From the NCBI GenBank assembly GCA_002400415.1, contig DGQP01000005.1, positions 99,638-163,637 of the forward strand: a stretch of DNA of 64,000 nt. The letters are read 5' to 3'. A program made the translations under genes and the position numbers. How positions within the stretch are numbered: position 1 is the first letter of the stretch; each line of letters begins with the position of its first letter. Below are positions 18,585 to 26,582 of the stretch, piece by piece. The DNA comes from Chitinophagaceae bacterium UBA4411 (lineage in GTDB: Bacteria > Bacteroidota > Bacteroidia > Chitinophagales > Chitinophagaceae). The notes under the pieces were generated by a model. The model ran no database searches, had not been told where the DNA came from, and was given only the letters and a program-made list of their open reading frames with translations.

Positions 18585-19223
18585 ATGGAACCTAAGGAAC
18601 GCATATTGATTAAGGCTATGGAATTGTTTATGCAGTACGGCATACGTTCTGTCTCCATGGATGATATTGCCAATCACCTGGGGATGTCTAAAAAGACCCT
18701 GTACCAGTATTATGCGGATAAGGATGAACTGGTGGATGCCGTGGTGGATACACATATTTCAGGTATACAAACCGATTGTGTGGGCTGCCAGGAGGAGGCA
18801 AAGGATGCTATCCATGAAATTTTTATGATGATGGAAAGGATCATGGATGAGTTTACCAATATGAACCCGATGCTGCTGCATGACCTGGAAAAGTTCCATT
18901 TCAGGTCTTTCCGCCGGTTCAGGGAGCACAAGGATAAATTCCTGGCCAAAATAATAAAAGACAATATTGACTGGGGTATTAAAGATGAATTATACCGCCC
19001 TGACATCAATGTGGATGTGATGGTCAAATTCAGGCTGGAGTCAATGATGCTGCCGTTTGATGTCAGCGTTTTTCCGCCGGGGAAGTACAATATGGCCGGG
19101 GTAACAGAGGTCATTATCGAACATTTTGTATACGGGCTTGCCACGATCAAAGGACATAAACTGATTCAGAAATACAATGAACAACGAAACAAAAACCAAC
19201 AACATGAAGAAGCGAGGAAATAA
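18585..19223 (+). CDS. TetR/AcrR family transcriptional regulator
   Basis: A 212-aa repressor. The N-terminal helix-turn-helix reads GIRSVSMDDIANHLGMSKKTLYQYYADKDEL, with the family's typical spacing after MELFMQYG (cited here in part only). The C-terminal ligand domain is unassigned but contains a CVGCQEE motif with two cysteines that might sense thiols or metals; this is speculative. It is the first gene of an operon with tolC, an RND adaptor and an RND pump; its 3' end overlaps the tolC-like gene. An inverted repeat across its own promoter is the likely operator. It should repress the pump until an inducer binds. Confidence 0.92.
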   Translation: MEPKERILIKAMELFMQYGIRSVSMDDIANHLGMSKKTLYQYYADKDELVDAVVDTHISGIQTDCVGCQEEAKDAIHEIFMMMERIMDEFTNMNPMLLHDLEKFHFRSFRRFREHKDKFLAKIIKDNIDWGIKDELYRPDINVDVMVKFRLESMMLPFDVSVFPPGKYNMAGVTEVIIEHFVYGLATIKGHKLIQKYNEQRNKNQQHEEARK

Positions 19224-20622
19224 CAGGAGAAGTGCGGTGATTATACTGGCTTTGCTCCCATTCATGGCGATGGCACAGGATACAGCAAAAGTGGCAAAGC
19301 ATGAATTCTCCATCCTGCAGGCTATTGATTATGCCACGAAAAATAATGCGCAGGTTAAAAATGCGCTGCTGGACGTAAAATACCAGGAGCAGGTGAACCG
19401 GGAAGTAACTTCAAGGGCTTACCCCGGTATCAATGCCAGCCTCGGGACTACTTATAATCCCAATGTAGCCACACAGGTGATTCCCAATTTTATATCGCCG
19501 GCCACCTACCAGGTGCTGGTGGATGAAGGAGTGAAGGATGGTAACGGGAACCCTATTGTGATGCCCAATGATTTTGGGTTTATTGCGGCCCAGTTTGGTA
19601 CAAAATACAGTGCTTCCGCAGGGATCAGCCTTAGCCAGATACTCTTTGACGGACAGGTATTCGTGGGTTTGCAGGCAAGGGATGCAGCTATGAATTTTGC
19701 CCGTAAAAATGCGGAGATAACAGAAGAAGAAGTAAGGACAAATATTTACAAGGTTTATTACCAGCTGGTGGTCAGCAAAACGCAGGTGGAATTGCTGGAT
19801 GCAAATATTGCTTTACTGGAAAAATTACTGAAGGATACCCGGATAATATATGAAAACGGATTTGCAGAGAAACTGGATGTTGACAAGGTAAATGTACAGC
19901 TCACCAACCTGCAAACAGAGAAACGAAAGGTGTTGAACACAATCTCGAATGGCTATTACGGATTGAAATTGCTGATCGGCATGCCGGTTAAAGATCAACT
20001 GGTTTTGACAGATACATTGAGCGATGAACAGATCAAAGAAGGTATACTGGAGAACAGCACCTATGATTATAAAGACAGGAAAGATTACCAGTACGCCCAG
20101 ATCGGTAAACAACTGAATGAATTTAATATCCGCCGGTACAAACTGAGCCAGATACCTACGGTGTCACTTAACGGTCAGTATGCCAAAAGCGCCCAGCGGA
20201 ACAAGTGGAATTTCTTCGGTAAAGGCGACTGGTTCACTGTTTCCTCTGTCAGCCTGAACATTTCCGTCCCGATATTCAACGGGTTTTATACCAAATCAAA
20301 AATTCAGCAGGCAAGGATCGATTTACAAAAAACAGAGAACCAGATTGGTGCCCTGGAGATTTCAATTGATCAGCAGGTGGAAACAGCGAAGAATAATTTC
20401 CGTTCCGCCATTACCAATATGGACTACCAGAAAAAAAACATGGAGCTGGCAGAAAGAGTGTACCAGCAGACCAAGAAGAAATATGAAGTGGGTACCGGCT
20501 CACAAACGGAAATCAATACGGCACAAACAGATCTGAAAACAGCACAAACCAATTATATCACGGCATTGTATGATGCTATCATTGCAAGGGTTGACTTTAT
20601 GAAAGCAACCGGTAAATTATAA
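19204..20622 (+). CDS. TolC-family outer-membrane efflux protein
   Basis: The outer-membrane channel of the tripartite pump. The protein (472 aa from ATG 19204) has a signal peptide ending at MAMAQ; an alternative ATG at 19177 would add nine polar residues. It shows the two-fold OEP repeat with long alpha-helical coiled segments: first half around NAQVKNALLDVKYQEQVNRE, second half around KSKIQQARIDLQKTENQIGA, ending in VGTGSQTEINTAQTDLKTAQ. The gene overlaps the end of tetR by 20 bp and precedes the adaptor by 21 bp, so the complex is made from one transcript. Confidence 0.9.
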   Translation: MKKRGNNRRSAVIILALLPFMAMAQDTAKVAKHEFSILQAIDYATKNNAQVKNALLDVKYQEQVNREVTSRAYPGINASLGTTYNPNVATQVIPNFISPATYQVLVDEGVKDGNGNPIVMPNDFGFIAAQFGTKYSASAGISLSQILFDGQVFVGLQARDAAMNFARKNAEITEEEVRTNIYKVYYQLVVSKTQVELLDANIALLEKLLKDTRIIYENGFAEKLDVDKVNVQLTNLQTEKRKVLNTISNGYYGLKLLIGMPVKDQLVLTDTLSDEQIKEGILENSTYDYKDRKDYQYAQIGKQLNEFNIRRYKLSQIPTVSLNGQYAKSAQRNKWNFFGKGDWFTVSSVSLNISVPIFNGFYTKSKIQQARIDLQKTENQIGALEISIDQQVETAKNNFRSAITNMDYQKKNMELAERVYQQTKKKYEVGTGSQTEINTAQTDLKTAQTNYITALYDAIIARVDFMKATGKL

Positions 20623-20643
20623 TCAACACCAAAATCAACGATC

Positions 20644-21873
20644 ATGACTTTTAAAATAAATTATATGCAACAGTTTGTAAGAATAATGCTGGTTCCTGTC
20701 ACTGCCCTGGTATTGGTGTCTTGCGGAGGTACTTCCGCTAAAAGTGGCAAGGGTGACCTGGATGATAAAAAAACACAGCTGGAAAAACTGAAAACGCAGC
20801 AAAAAGACGTGGCTGCCGAAATACAGAAGTTACAGGATGAGATCATCAAACTGGATCCTGCAGCTGCTGATAATGCCAAAACGAAACTGGTAACTATTGC
20901 TGCAATCGCCACAGATACTTTCAAACACTACGTAGACCTGCAGGGGAAAATTGATGCAGAGAATGTGGCTTATGTAGCTCCCCGCGGCCAGGGTGGTGTG
21001 GTACGGGCTGTATTTGTAAAAGAAGGGTCTGTGGTCAGTCAGGGTCAGCTGATCCTCAAACTGGATGATGCAATACTCAGCCAAAGCGTTACAGCAGCGC
21101 AACAGCAGGTAAGCGGGATAAAAGCACAGCTTGCACAGGCACAAAGTATTTATGAACGTCAGCAGAATCTGTGGAAGCAGAATATTGGTACTGAAATACA
21201 GGTATTGAATGCCAAAACAAACGTGGATGCTCTACAAAGCCAGCTGAATGCGGTGCAGGCGAATGTGCGGTTGGCACAGGAGCAACTCAATACGACGAAT
21301 GTATATGCTGCTATCAGCGGGGTGATAAATACCATGAATGTGAAAGTCGGTGAAGTATTTGCGCCGGGCAGTATGCAGATCCAGATCGTGAATAACAGTA
21401 ATCTTAAGGTAAAAGTGAATGTGCCGGAAAATTACCTGACCCGTGTGAAGGAAGGAAGCCTGATCCAGCTCAGTTTTCCGGAATCAAATAACAAAACGAT
21501 CACAACCCGGATATCCGTTGTGGGTAAGCTGATCGATCCTAATACGAGGTCATTCTATATTGAAGCCCGGTTGCCCAAAGACAGGGATTTGCGTCCTAAC
21601 CAGCTATCGATTGTCCGCATCCTGGATTATACAGCGCCAAACGTAATTGCTGTTCCGGTGAATACTATTCAGAATGATGAAACAGGCAAATATGTGCTGG
21701 TGGCAGTTACAGAGAATGGAAAACTGGTTGCCCGGAAAAAAGCTGTTGAAGTGGGGGAGATCTACCATGACAAGCTGGAAATAAAATCAGGTTTGCAGGC
21801 GGGTGATAAACTGATCACAGATGGTTTCCAGGGATTGTATGATGGCCAGGCAATCACAACTGATGTTAAATAA
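20644..21873 (+). CDS. RND efflux periplasmic adaptor (membrane fusion protein, lipoprotein)
   Basis: Links the inner-membrane pump to the TolC-type channel. The signal peptide ends in the lipobox VLVSC, so it is a lipoprotein; ATG 20665 would give a 20-residue signal and is as likely as 20644. After the Cys comes a charged coiled coil (DKKTQLEKLKTQQKDVAAEI), then the lipoyl half-motifs (YVAPRGQGGVVRAVFVKEGS and NVYAAISGVINTMNVKVGEV) around a hairpin, a beta-barrel domain (VNVPENYLTRVKEG) and the membrane-proximal end. The extra coiled coil before the lipoyl domain is absent in AcrA. The pump gene follows after 84 bp. Confidence 0.9.
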   Translation: MTFKINYMQQFVRIMLVPVTALVLVSCGGTSAKSGKGDLDDKKTQLEKLKTQQKDVAAEIQKLQDEIIKLDPAAADNAKTKLVTIAAIATDTFKHYVDLQGKIDAENVAYVAPRGQGGVVRAVFVKEGSVVSQGQLILKLDDAILSQSVTAAQQQVSGIKAQLAQAQSIYERQQNLWKQNIGTEIQVLNAKTNVDALQSQLNAVQANVRLAQEQLNTTNVYAAISGVINTMNVKVGEVFAPGSMQIQIVNNSNLKVKVNVPENYLTRVKEGSLIQLSFPESNNKTITTRISVVGKLIDPNTRSFYIEARLPKDRDLRPNQLSIVRILDYTAPNVIAVPVNTIQNDETGKYVLVAVTENGKLVARKKAVEVGEIYHDKLEIKSGLQAGDKLITDGFQGLYDGQAITTDVK

Positions 21874-21957
21874 TTGAGAAGGATAAGAAAAGATAGAAAT
21901 GATCTGCCTGCCGGGATTAGAAGTGAAATGCAGGCGCATAATTATTAAACCAATTGT

Positions 21958-24900
21958 ATGAGTGTTTTAGAAAATATAACCGGGAAGTTCAAACAGTTTA
22001 GACCCACAACCTGGAGTATCAGGAATAAAACATCCATCTATCTGATGATGGTGTTCGTGAGTTTGGCAGGGGTCTACCAGTTTGTAACATTGCCCAAAGA
22101 GCAATTCCCTGATATTGTTATTCCGACAATATATGTGCAGACTATTTATGTAGGTAACTCTCCCAAGGATATTGAGAACCTTGTGACCCGCCCGATAGAA
22201 ACACAGATCAAAGGGATCACGGGTGCCAAGATCAATAAAGTGACAAGTAGTTCTGTGCAGGATTATTCCGCCATCACAGTTGAGTTCAGCACGGATGTAA
22301 AAACAGATGTGGCCGTGCAGAAAGTAAAAGATGCGGTGGATAAAGCAAAAACGGATCTGCCGACTAACCTGACAGAAGAGCCGACAGTAATGGAGGTGAG
22401 TTTCAGTGATCAGCCGATCATGTATGTGAATGTGAGTGGCGATTATGATCTTGTCCGTTTAAAGAAGTATGCGGATGATCTGAAAGATAAACTGGAAGAA
22501 CTGACACAGATCAACAGGGTGGATCTGGTGGGTGCGCCTGAACGGGAATTCCAGATCAATGTTGATAATAAGCGGATGGAATCTTCCGGTATCACTTTTG
22601 ATGATATTTCTGCAGCCGTGCAACGGGAGAACATGGATATTACGGGCGGTTTGCTGGAAGTCGGTAATATGAAAAGAAACCTGCAGTTAAAAGGCCAGAT
22701 CAAAACTGCTGATGATATTAAAAGGATTGTGGTAAGAAATACCAGCGGGGCACCTATCTATTTAAAAGATATTGCTGAAATCAAAGACACGATTAAAGAA
22801 AGAGAGAGTTATGCCCGTCTGGATGGTAAAAAAGTAATCACCCTCAATATCATCAAGAGAGCAGGGGAGAACCTGATCGAAACATCAGATAAAGTAAAAG
22901 AGATTGTTGAAGAATTGAAGGCCGATGATTTCCCCAAAGACCTGAATGTGGTGATCACCGGGGATCAGAGCAAACAGACAAGAGCTTCATTCACAGAATT
23001 GGTTAACTCAATCGTGATCGGCTTTGCGCTGGTATTAATAATCCTGATGTTTTTCATGGGGGTAACTAACGCCTTCTTTGTGGCATTGAGTGTGCCGCTG
23101 AGTATGTTTGTGGCGTTTGTATTCCTGCCCGGGGCAGATCTTATTGTTGGCTCGCATGTGACCCTCAACTTCATTGTGTTATTTGCTTTATTATTCGGAC
23201 TGGGTATCATTGTGGATGATGCGATTGTGGTAATTGAAAATACGCACCGGATATTTATGCAGGGGGGAGGGAAGATATCATCAGAAAAATCAGCTATCAT
23301 GGCTGCCGGTGAAGTGTTTATCCCGGTATTAGCGGGTACGCTGACAACGCTGGCGCCATTCTTTCCTCTGTTATTCTGGCCGGGTATCATTGGTAAATTC
23401 ATGATTTACCTGCCTACGATGCTCATCTTTACCCTCGCGGCTTCATTGATTGTGGCATTTATCATGAATCCTGTGTTTGCAGTGGATTTTATGAACCATG
23501 CTGATGATGAACCGGTAAAACGAAAGTCAGCCATTTTCAAAAGCCCGGTTTTGTGGGTTATGGTTGGGTTCGGGGTTTTAATGGATATAATCGGATTTGC
23601 CACCAGGGTGCCGGTTACGGAAGGCGTTACTTCTTCTTCCACGATGTACCTTTTCTTCGGTAATTTATTACTGTTCTTCGCTGTATTAATGGTGTTTAAC
23701 AGGTATTTGCTGAATGACTGGATCTTGTATTTTCAGAACCATGCATTGCCATGGATCATGAATCACTACGAGTCACTTCTCCGCTGGGCGCTTAAAGGAT
23801 GGAGACCGGTACATCTCCTGCTGGCAACGATTGGTTTATTTTTCTTTTCTCTTGCCTTTTTTACCGCACGTAAAGTGCCTGTTGTATTCTTTCCGGGTGG
23901 AGACCCTAACCAGATCTATGTATACCTGAAATTGCCTGTGGGCACATCCGTTGAATATACAGACTCTGTTACAAGGCTGCTTGAAAACCGTGTGTACAAA
24001 GTACTGGACATGGAAAATGGTAAAAAGAACCCGGTGGTGGAAAGTGTGGTCACCAACGTGGCAGTAGGTGCAAGTGACCCGATGAGTGGTGACAGGAGTA
24101 CCAGACCCGAACTGGGAAGGATACAGGTCTCTTTTGTAGAATTTGAGAAACGGCATGGTGTGGCTACCACCCCCTACCTGGAAGAGATACGAAAAGTGGT
24201 GAAAGGAATCCCGGGAGCAGAATTGTCGGTCAATAAAGAACAAAACGGTCCGCCGACAGAGCCTCCTGTGAATATCGAAGTTGCCAGTGAGGATTTTGAT
24301 CAGTTAATAAAGACAGCTGTTGGCTTAAAGAATTACCTGGATTCAATACAAACGCCGGGTGTGGAAGAGTTGAAAATGGATGTTGATCTCAGTAACCCGG
24401 AGATTACTATGACGGTGGACAGGGAAAGGGCTTTGTCTGAAGGTGTTTCTTCCGCACAAATAGGACAACAGATAAGAACCGCTTTATTCGGACAGGAAGT
24501 GTCAAAAGTAAAAGAGGGAAAAGAAGAATATAAGATCCAGTTAAGGAATAATGAATTGCAGCGGAAGAGTTTAGTGGATCTGCTGAGTATGAATATTAGT
24601 TTCCGTGATATGGCAGCCGGAGGCGCTGTAAAGCATATTCCAATCACATCGCTGGTAAAAATTGATTTAACAAGCACCCTCGGCAGTGTAAAAAGAAAGA
24701 ACCAGAAAAGGGTGATTACTCTCCGTTCAAATGTATTGGAAACACAGGGATATACACCAACCGGTGTGAATGCTGAGCTGGCAAAGGTGATTGAACAATT
24801 CAAGGCCAAACCTGACGGGGTTACCATCAAGCAAACGGGTGAGGGAGAACAACAGGCAGAGACAGGGGCTTTCCTGGGTAAAGCGCTGCTGATTGCATTA

Positions 24901-25593
24901 ATGCTGATCCTTTTTATTCTTGTTTTACAATTTAACTCGATCAGTAAATCGGTTATAATTCTTACGGAAATCATCTTTAGTGTAATTGGCGTGTTACTTG
25001 GTTTTGGTATTACGGGTATGCAGGTATCCGTTGTAATGACAGGTATTGGTATCGTGGGACTGGCAGGGATAGTAGTAAAAAATGGTATCCTGGTGATAGA
25101 ATTTGCGGATGAATTAAGAGCCAGGGGATTGAAAACGAGAGAAGCTGTTATACAGGCCGGGAAGACCCGTATTATACCGGTGTTGTTAACAGCGATGGCA
25201 GCAATCCTTGCATTGATTCCGCTGGCCGTGGGATTCAATATCAATTTTGTGACATTGTTCTCCGACCTGAACCCGCATATCTTCTTTGGAGGCGATAATG
25301 TGGTGTTCTGGAAGCCTCTTTCATGGACCATCATTTTTGGCCTGACTGTTGCTTTCTTCATGACGCTGGTGATTGTACCAAGTATGTACCTGATTGCTGA
25401 GAGACTGAGGAGACCGATGAGGAATATGTTTGGTGGTAAATGGATATCATTTCTTGGTATCCCGCCGTTAACAGTAATCTTCCTTTTATTAATGGTGGTG
25501 GCCCTGTTAAGGCACCGGGCCGCCCGGAAGAAAAGAGAAAGGAAAATGAAGGGTCAGAATGTTAACGAGGCGTTTACAGGTAGTTGGTTTTAG
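21958..25593 (+). CDS. RND efflux transporter permease (AcrB-like, enlarged)
   Basis: A proton-driven inner-membrane pump of 1211 aa, longer than the usual ~1040. Family landmarks are the N-terminal FVTLPKEQFPDIVIP, the porter domains, TM4 with GLGIIVDDAIVVIENTHR (the proton-relay Asp pair) and the second-half GIVGLAGIVVKNGILVIEF. Extra length comes from about two additional hydrophobic segments in the middle (LWVMVGFGVLMDIIGF, YLFFGNLLLFFAVLMVF) and one at the C-terminus followed by a basic tail. Similar enlarged pumps occur in Bacteroidota (recalled). Substrate is unknown; the TetR control points to drugs or envelope lipids. Confidence 0.92.
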   Translation: MSVLENITGKFKQFRPTTWSIRNKTSIYLMMVFVSLAGVYQFVTLPKEQFPDIVIPTIYVQTIYVGNSPKDIENLVTRPIETQIKGITGAKINKVTSSSVQDYSAITVEFSTDVKTDVAVQKVKDAVDKAKTDLPTNLTEEPTVMEVSFSDQPIMYVNVSGDYDLVRLKKYADDLKDKLEELTQINRVDLVGAPEREFQINVDNKRMESSGITFDDISAAVQRENMDITGGLLEVGNMKRNLQLKGQIKTADDIKRIVVRNTSGAPIYLKDIAEIKDTIKERESYARLDGKKVITLNIIKRAGENLIETSDKVKEIVEELKADDFPKDLNVVITGDQSKQTRASFTELVNSIVIGFALVLIILMFFMGVTNAFFVALSVPLSMFVAFVFLPGADLIVGSHVTLNFIVLFALLFGLGIIVDDAIVVIENTHRIFMQGGGKISSEKSAIMAAGEVFIPVLAGTLTTLAPFFPLLFWPGIIGKFMIYLPTMLIFTLAASLIVAFIMNPVFAVDFMNHADDEPVKRKSAIFKSPVLWVMVGFGVLMDIIGFATRVPVTEGVTSSSTMYLFFGNLLLFFAVLMVFNRYLLNDWILYFQNHALPWIMNHYESLLRWALKGWRPVHLLLATIGLFFFSLAFFTARKVPVVFFPGGDPNQIYVYLKLPVGTSVEYTDSVTRLLENRVYKVLDMENGKKNPVVESVVTNVAVGASDPMSGDRSTRPELGRIQVSFVEFEKRHGVATTPYLEEIRKVVKGIPGAELSVNKEQNGPPTEPPVNIEVASEDFDQLIKTAVGLKNYLDSIQTPGVEELKMDVDLSNPEITMTVDRERALSEGVSSAQIGQQIRTALFGQEVSKVKEGKEEYKIQLRNNELQRKSLVDLLSMNISFRDMAAGGAVKHIPITSLVKIDLTSTLGSVKRKNQKRVITLRSNVLETQGYTPTGVNAELAKVIEQFKAKPDGVTIKQTGEGEQQAETGAFLGKALLIALMLILFILVLQFNSISKSVIILTEIIFSVIGVLLGFGITGMQVSVVMTGIGIVGLAGIVVKNGILVIEFADELRARGLKTREAVIQAGKTRIIPVLLTAMAAILALIPLAVGFNINFVTLFSDLNPHIFFGGDNVVFWKPLSWTIIFGLTVAFFMTLVIVPSMYLIAERLRRPMRNMFGGKWISFLGIPPLTVIFLLLMVVALLRHRAARKKRERKMKGQNVNEAFTGSWF

Positions 25594-25613
25594 GAGCAGG
25601 TAAAAATGACTAC

Positions 25614-25694
25614 ATCCCGCAAAGCCATGAGATACAGGGAGAAAAATCGATAGAGCTTCGTCTTGTATATTAGTGGCTTTGCGGGATTTTTTTA
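25614..25694 (+). terminator. RND operon terminator with an unusually long loop
   Basis: Perfect 14-bp arms (ATCCCGCAAAGCCA 25614-25627; TGGCTTTGCGGGAT 25674-25687) are followed by a T-tract. The loop is 46 nt and contains a smaller ATACA/TGTAT pairing. Confidence 0.75.
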
Positions 25695-25761
25695 TGCAGC
25701 ATTATTAAATACCGGATTGTCTTACTGCTGCAACCATTGTTTTTATAAAGGAATATTGAAG

Positions 25762-25791
25762 AAAAGGGCAACTCAGATGAGTCGCCCTTTT
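25762..25791 (-). terminator. Terminator downstream of the small GHKL-like gene
   Basis: Arms AAAAGGGC and GCCCTTTT plus an inner ACTC/GAGT pairing around a 4-nt loop. Read on the minus strand it ends in TTTT and lies 27 bp after the stop. Confidence 0.65.
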
Positions 25792-25817
25792 TGCTATAAA
25801 CCTTAACCAAAATAATA

Positions 25818-26234
25818 TTAAGCTGCTTTTGCCCTGCTGCTTTTATTGCCGTTGTAGAAAACAAGGTCAAGGTCAATACGGTTCAGTTTCCTGTCACGGA
25901 TAGAAATATAGGCTCTCATTTTTTCAGCACTGGGCTGAATTTCCTGCATACTGCTGATAATTTCAGGGCAGGAACATTGAATAGTCTCCTTTACCCGCAG
26001 GAAGATGATATCGCTGATCTTCTGTGCAGAAATTTTGATACAATCATTTTCTGTATGTATCACAGCTTTTTTAAGCATGTTGCTGAATACATCAGACAGC
26101 ATATCATTGCTGGTGTTAACGCTGATACCGGGATCGATATCGTTGATAAAAAAACTTCCCCGGTTGACGGCAAGCGGCAGCAAATCTTTCACAACATTGC
26201 TGACCAGCTCTCTTAATGAATAGGTGGCTTGCAT
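25818..26234 (-). CDS. Small GHKL/HATPase-like domain protein, no kinase module
   Basis: A 138-aa cytoplasmic protein resembling the C-terminal ATPase domain of histidine kinases. The opening (YSLRELVSNVVKDLLPLAVN) looks like the usual linker helix, and SDVFSNMLKKAVIHT matches the N-box pattern. The G1/G2 boxes (DxGxG, GxGL) are not seen, so ATP binding is doubtful. No dimerisation/His domain, sensor or response regulator lies nearby. A 17-bp-arm inverted repeat is 37 bp upstream and a terminator follows, so it is a monocistronic gene. It may be an adaptor or anti-kinase; function unknown. Confidence 0.65.
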   Translation of the reverse strand: MQATYSLRELVSNVVKDLLPLAVNRGSFFINDIDPGISVNTSNDMLSDVFSNMLKKAVIHTENDCIKISAQKISDIIFLRVKETIQCSCPEIISSMQEIQPSAEKMRAYISIRDRKLNRIDLDLVFYNGNKSSRAKAA

Positions 26235-26271
26235 AGGAATCAGTATTTATTTTTCATAAAAGGGTTGGGTT

Positions 26272-26318
26272 TTTGATTTTTCCGCCTGTTATAATATTAT
26301 GCAGGCGGAAAAATCAAA
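26272..26318. repeat. 47-bp inverted repeat with 17-bp perfect arms
   Basis: Left arm 26272-26288 and right arm 26302-26318 are exact complements (cores CCGCCTG and CAGGCGG) around a 13-nt AT-only-like spacer. Both transcribed strands would end in an A-rich 3' arm, so it does not look like a standard terminator. Confidence 0.7.
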
Positions 26319-26538
26319 TTTCATTGTACCCGGATTTTTTTTCAAAGAGTTCGAGTTATTACCGGGGTTATTCACAGGTCTCAGTCACTATATTGATCTT
26401 GAGTAATATCTCTTTCTTAGGGCAAAGGAACAATAAACAGCAGCAGGATAAAATAGTGCATCCGCTTATAAAAAGGTAATTTTTTTATGATGACTTATGT
26501 AGAATCAGCACTACATAGAATTACTCATACGGGCATGA

Positions 26539-26563
26539 AAAAGCCGCTTTAAAAGCGGCTTTT
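26539..26563 (-). terminator. Terminator of the M16 protease gene
   Basis: A compact hairpin with arms AAAAGCCGC and GCGGCTTTT lies 20 bp after the minus-strand stop codon; T residues close the 3' side on that strand. Confidence 0.75.
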
Positions 26564-26582
26564 AAGGGTAAGCATTTTTTAA

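Larger units (their letters stand above)
26235..26582. other. 348-bp non-coding gap with two inverted repeats
   Basis: No convincing gene. It holds the leader of the small GHKL-like gene with a large palindrome (26272-26318) and the terminator of the M16 protease gene (26539-26563). The middle (26330-26530) is AT-rich with no further structure that I could see. Confidence 0.6.

Noticed and set aside
24333..25361. 342-codon open frame on the minus strand opposite the RND pump gene
   Set aside because: It is a shadow of the conserved RND coding frame; its translation is low-complexity Ile/Ser/Thr-rich with no family features.
26273..26479. 68-codon plus-strand frame in the gap before the M16 gene
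   Set aside because: It runs through the large inverted repeat and has no protein-like character.
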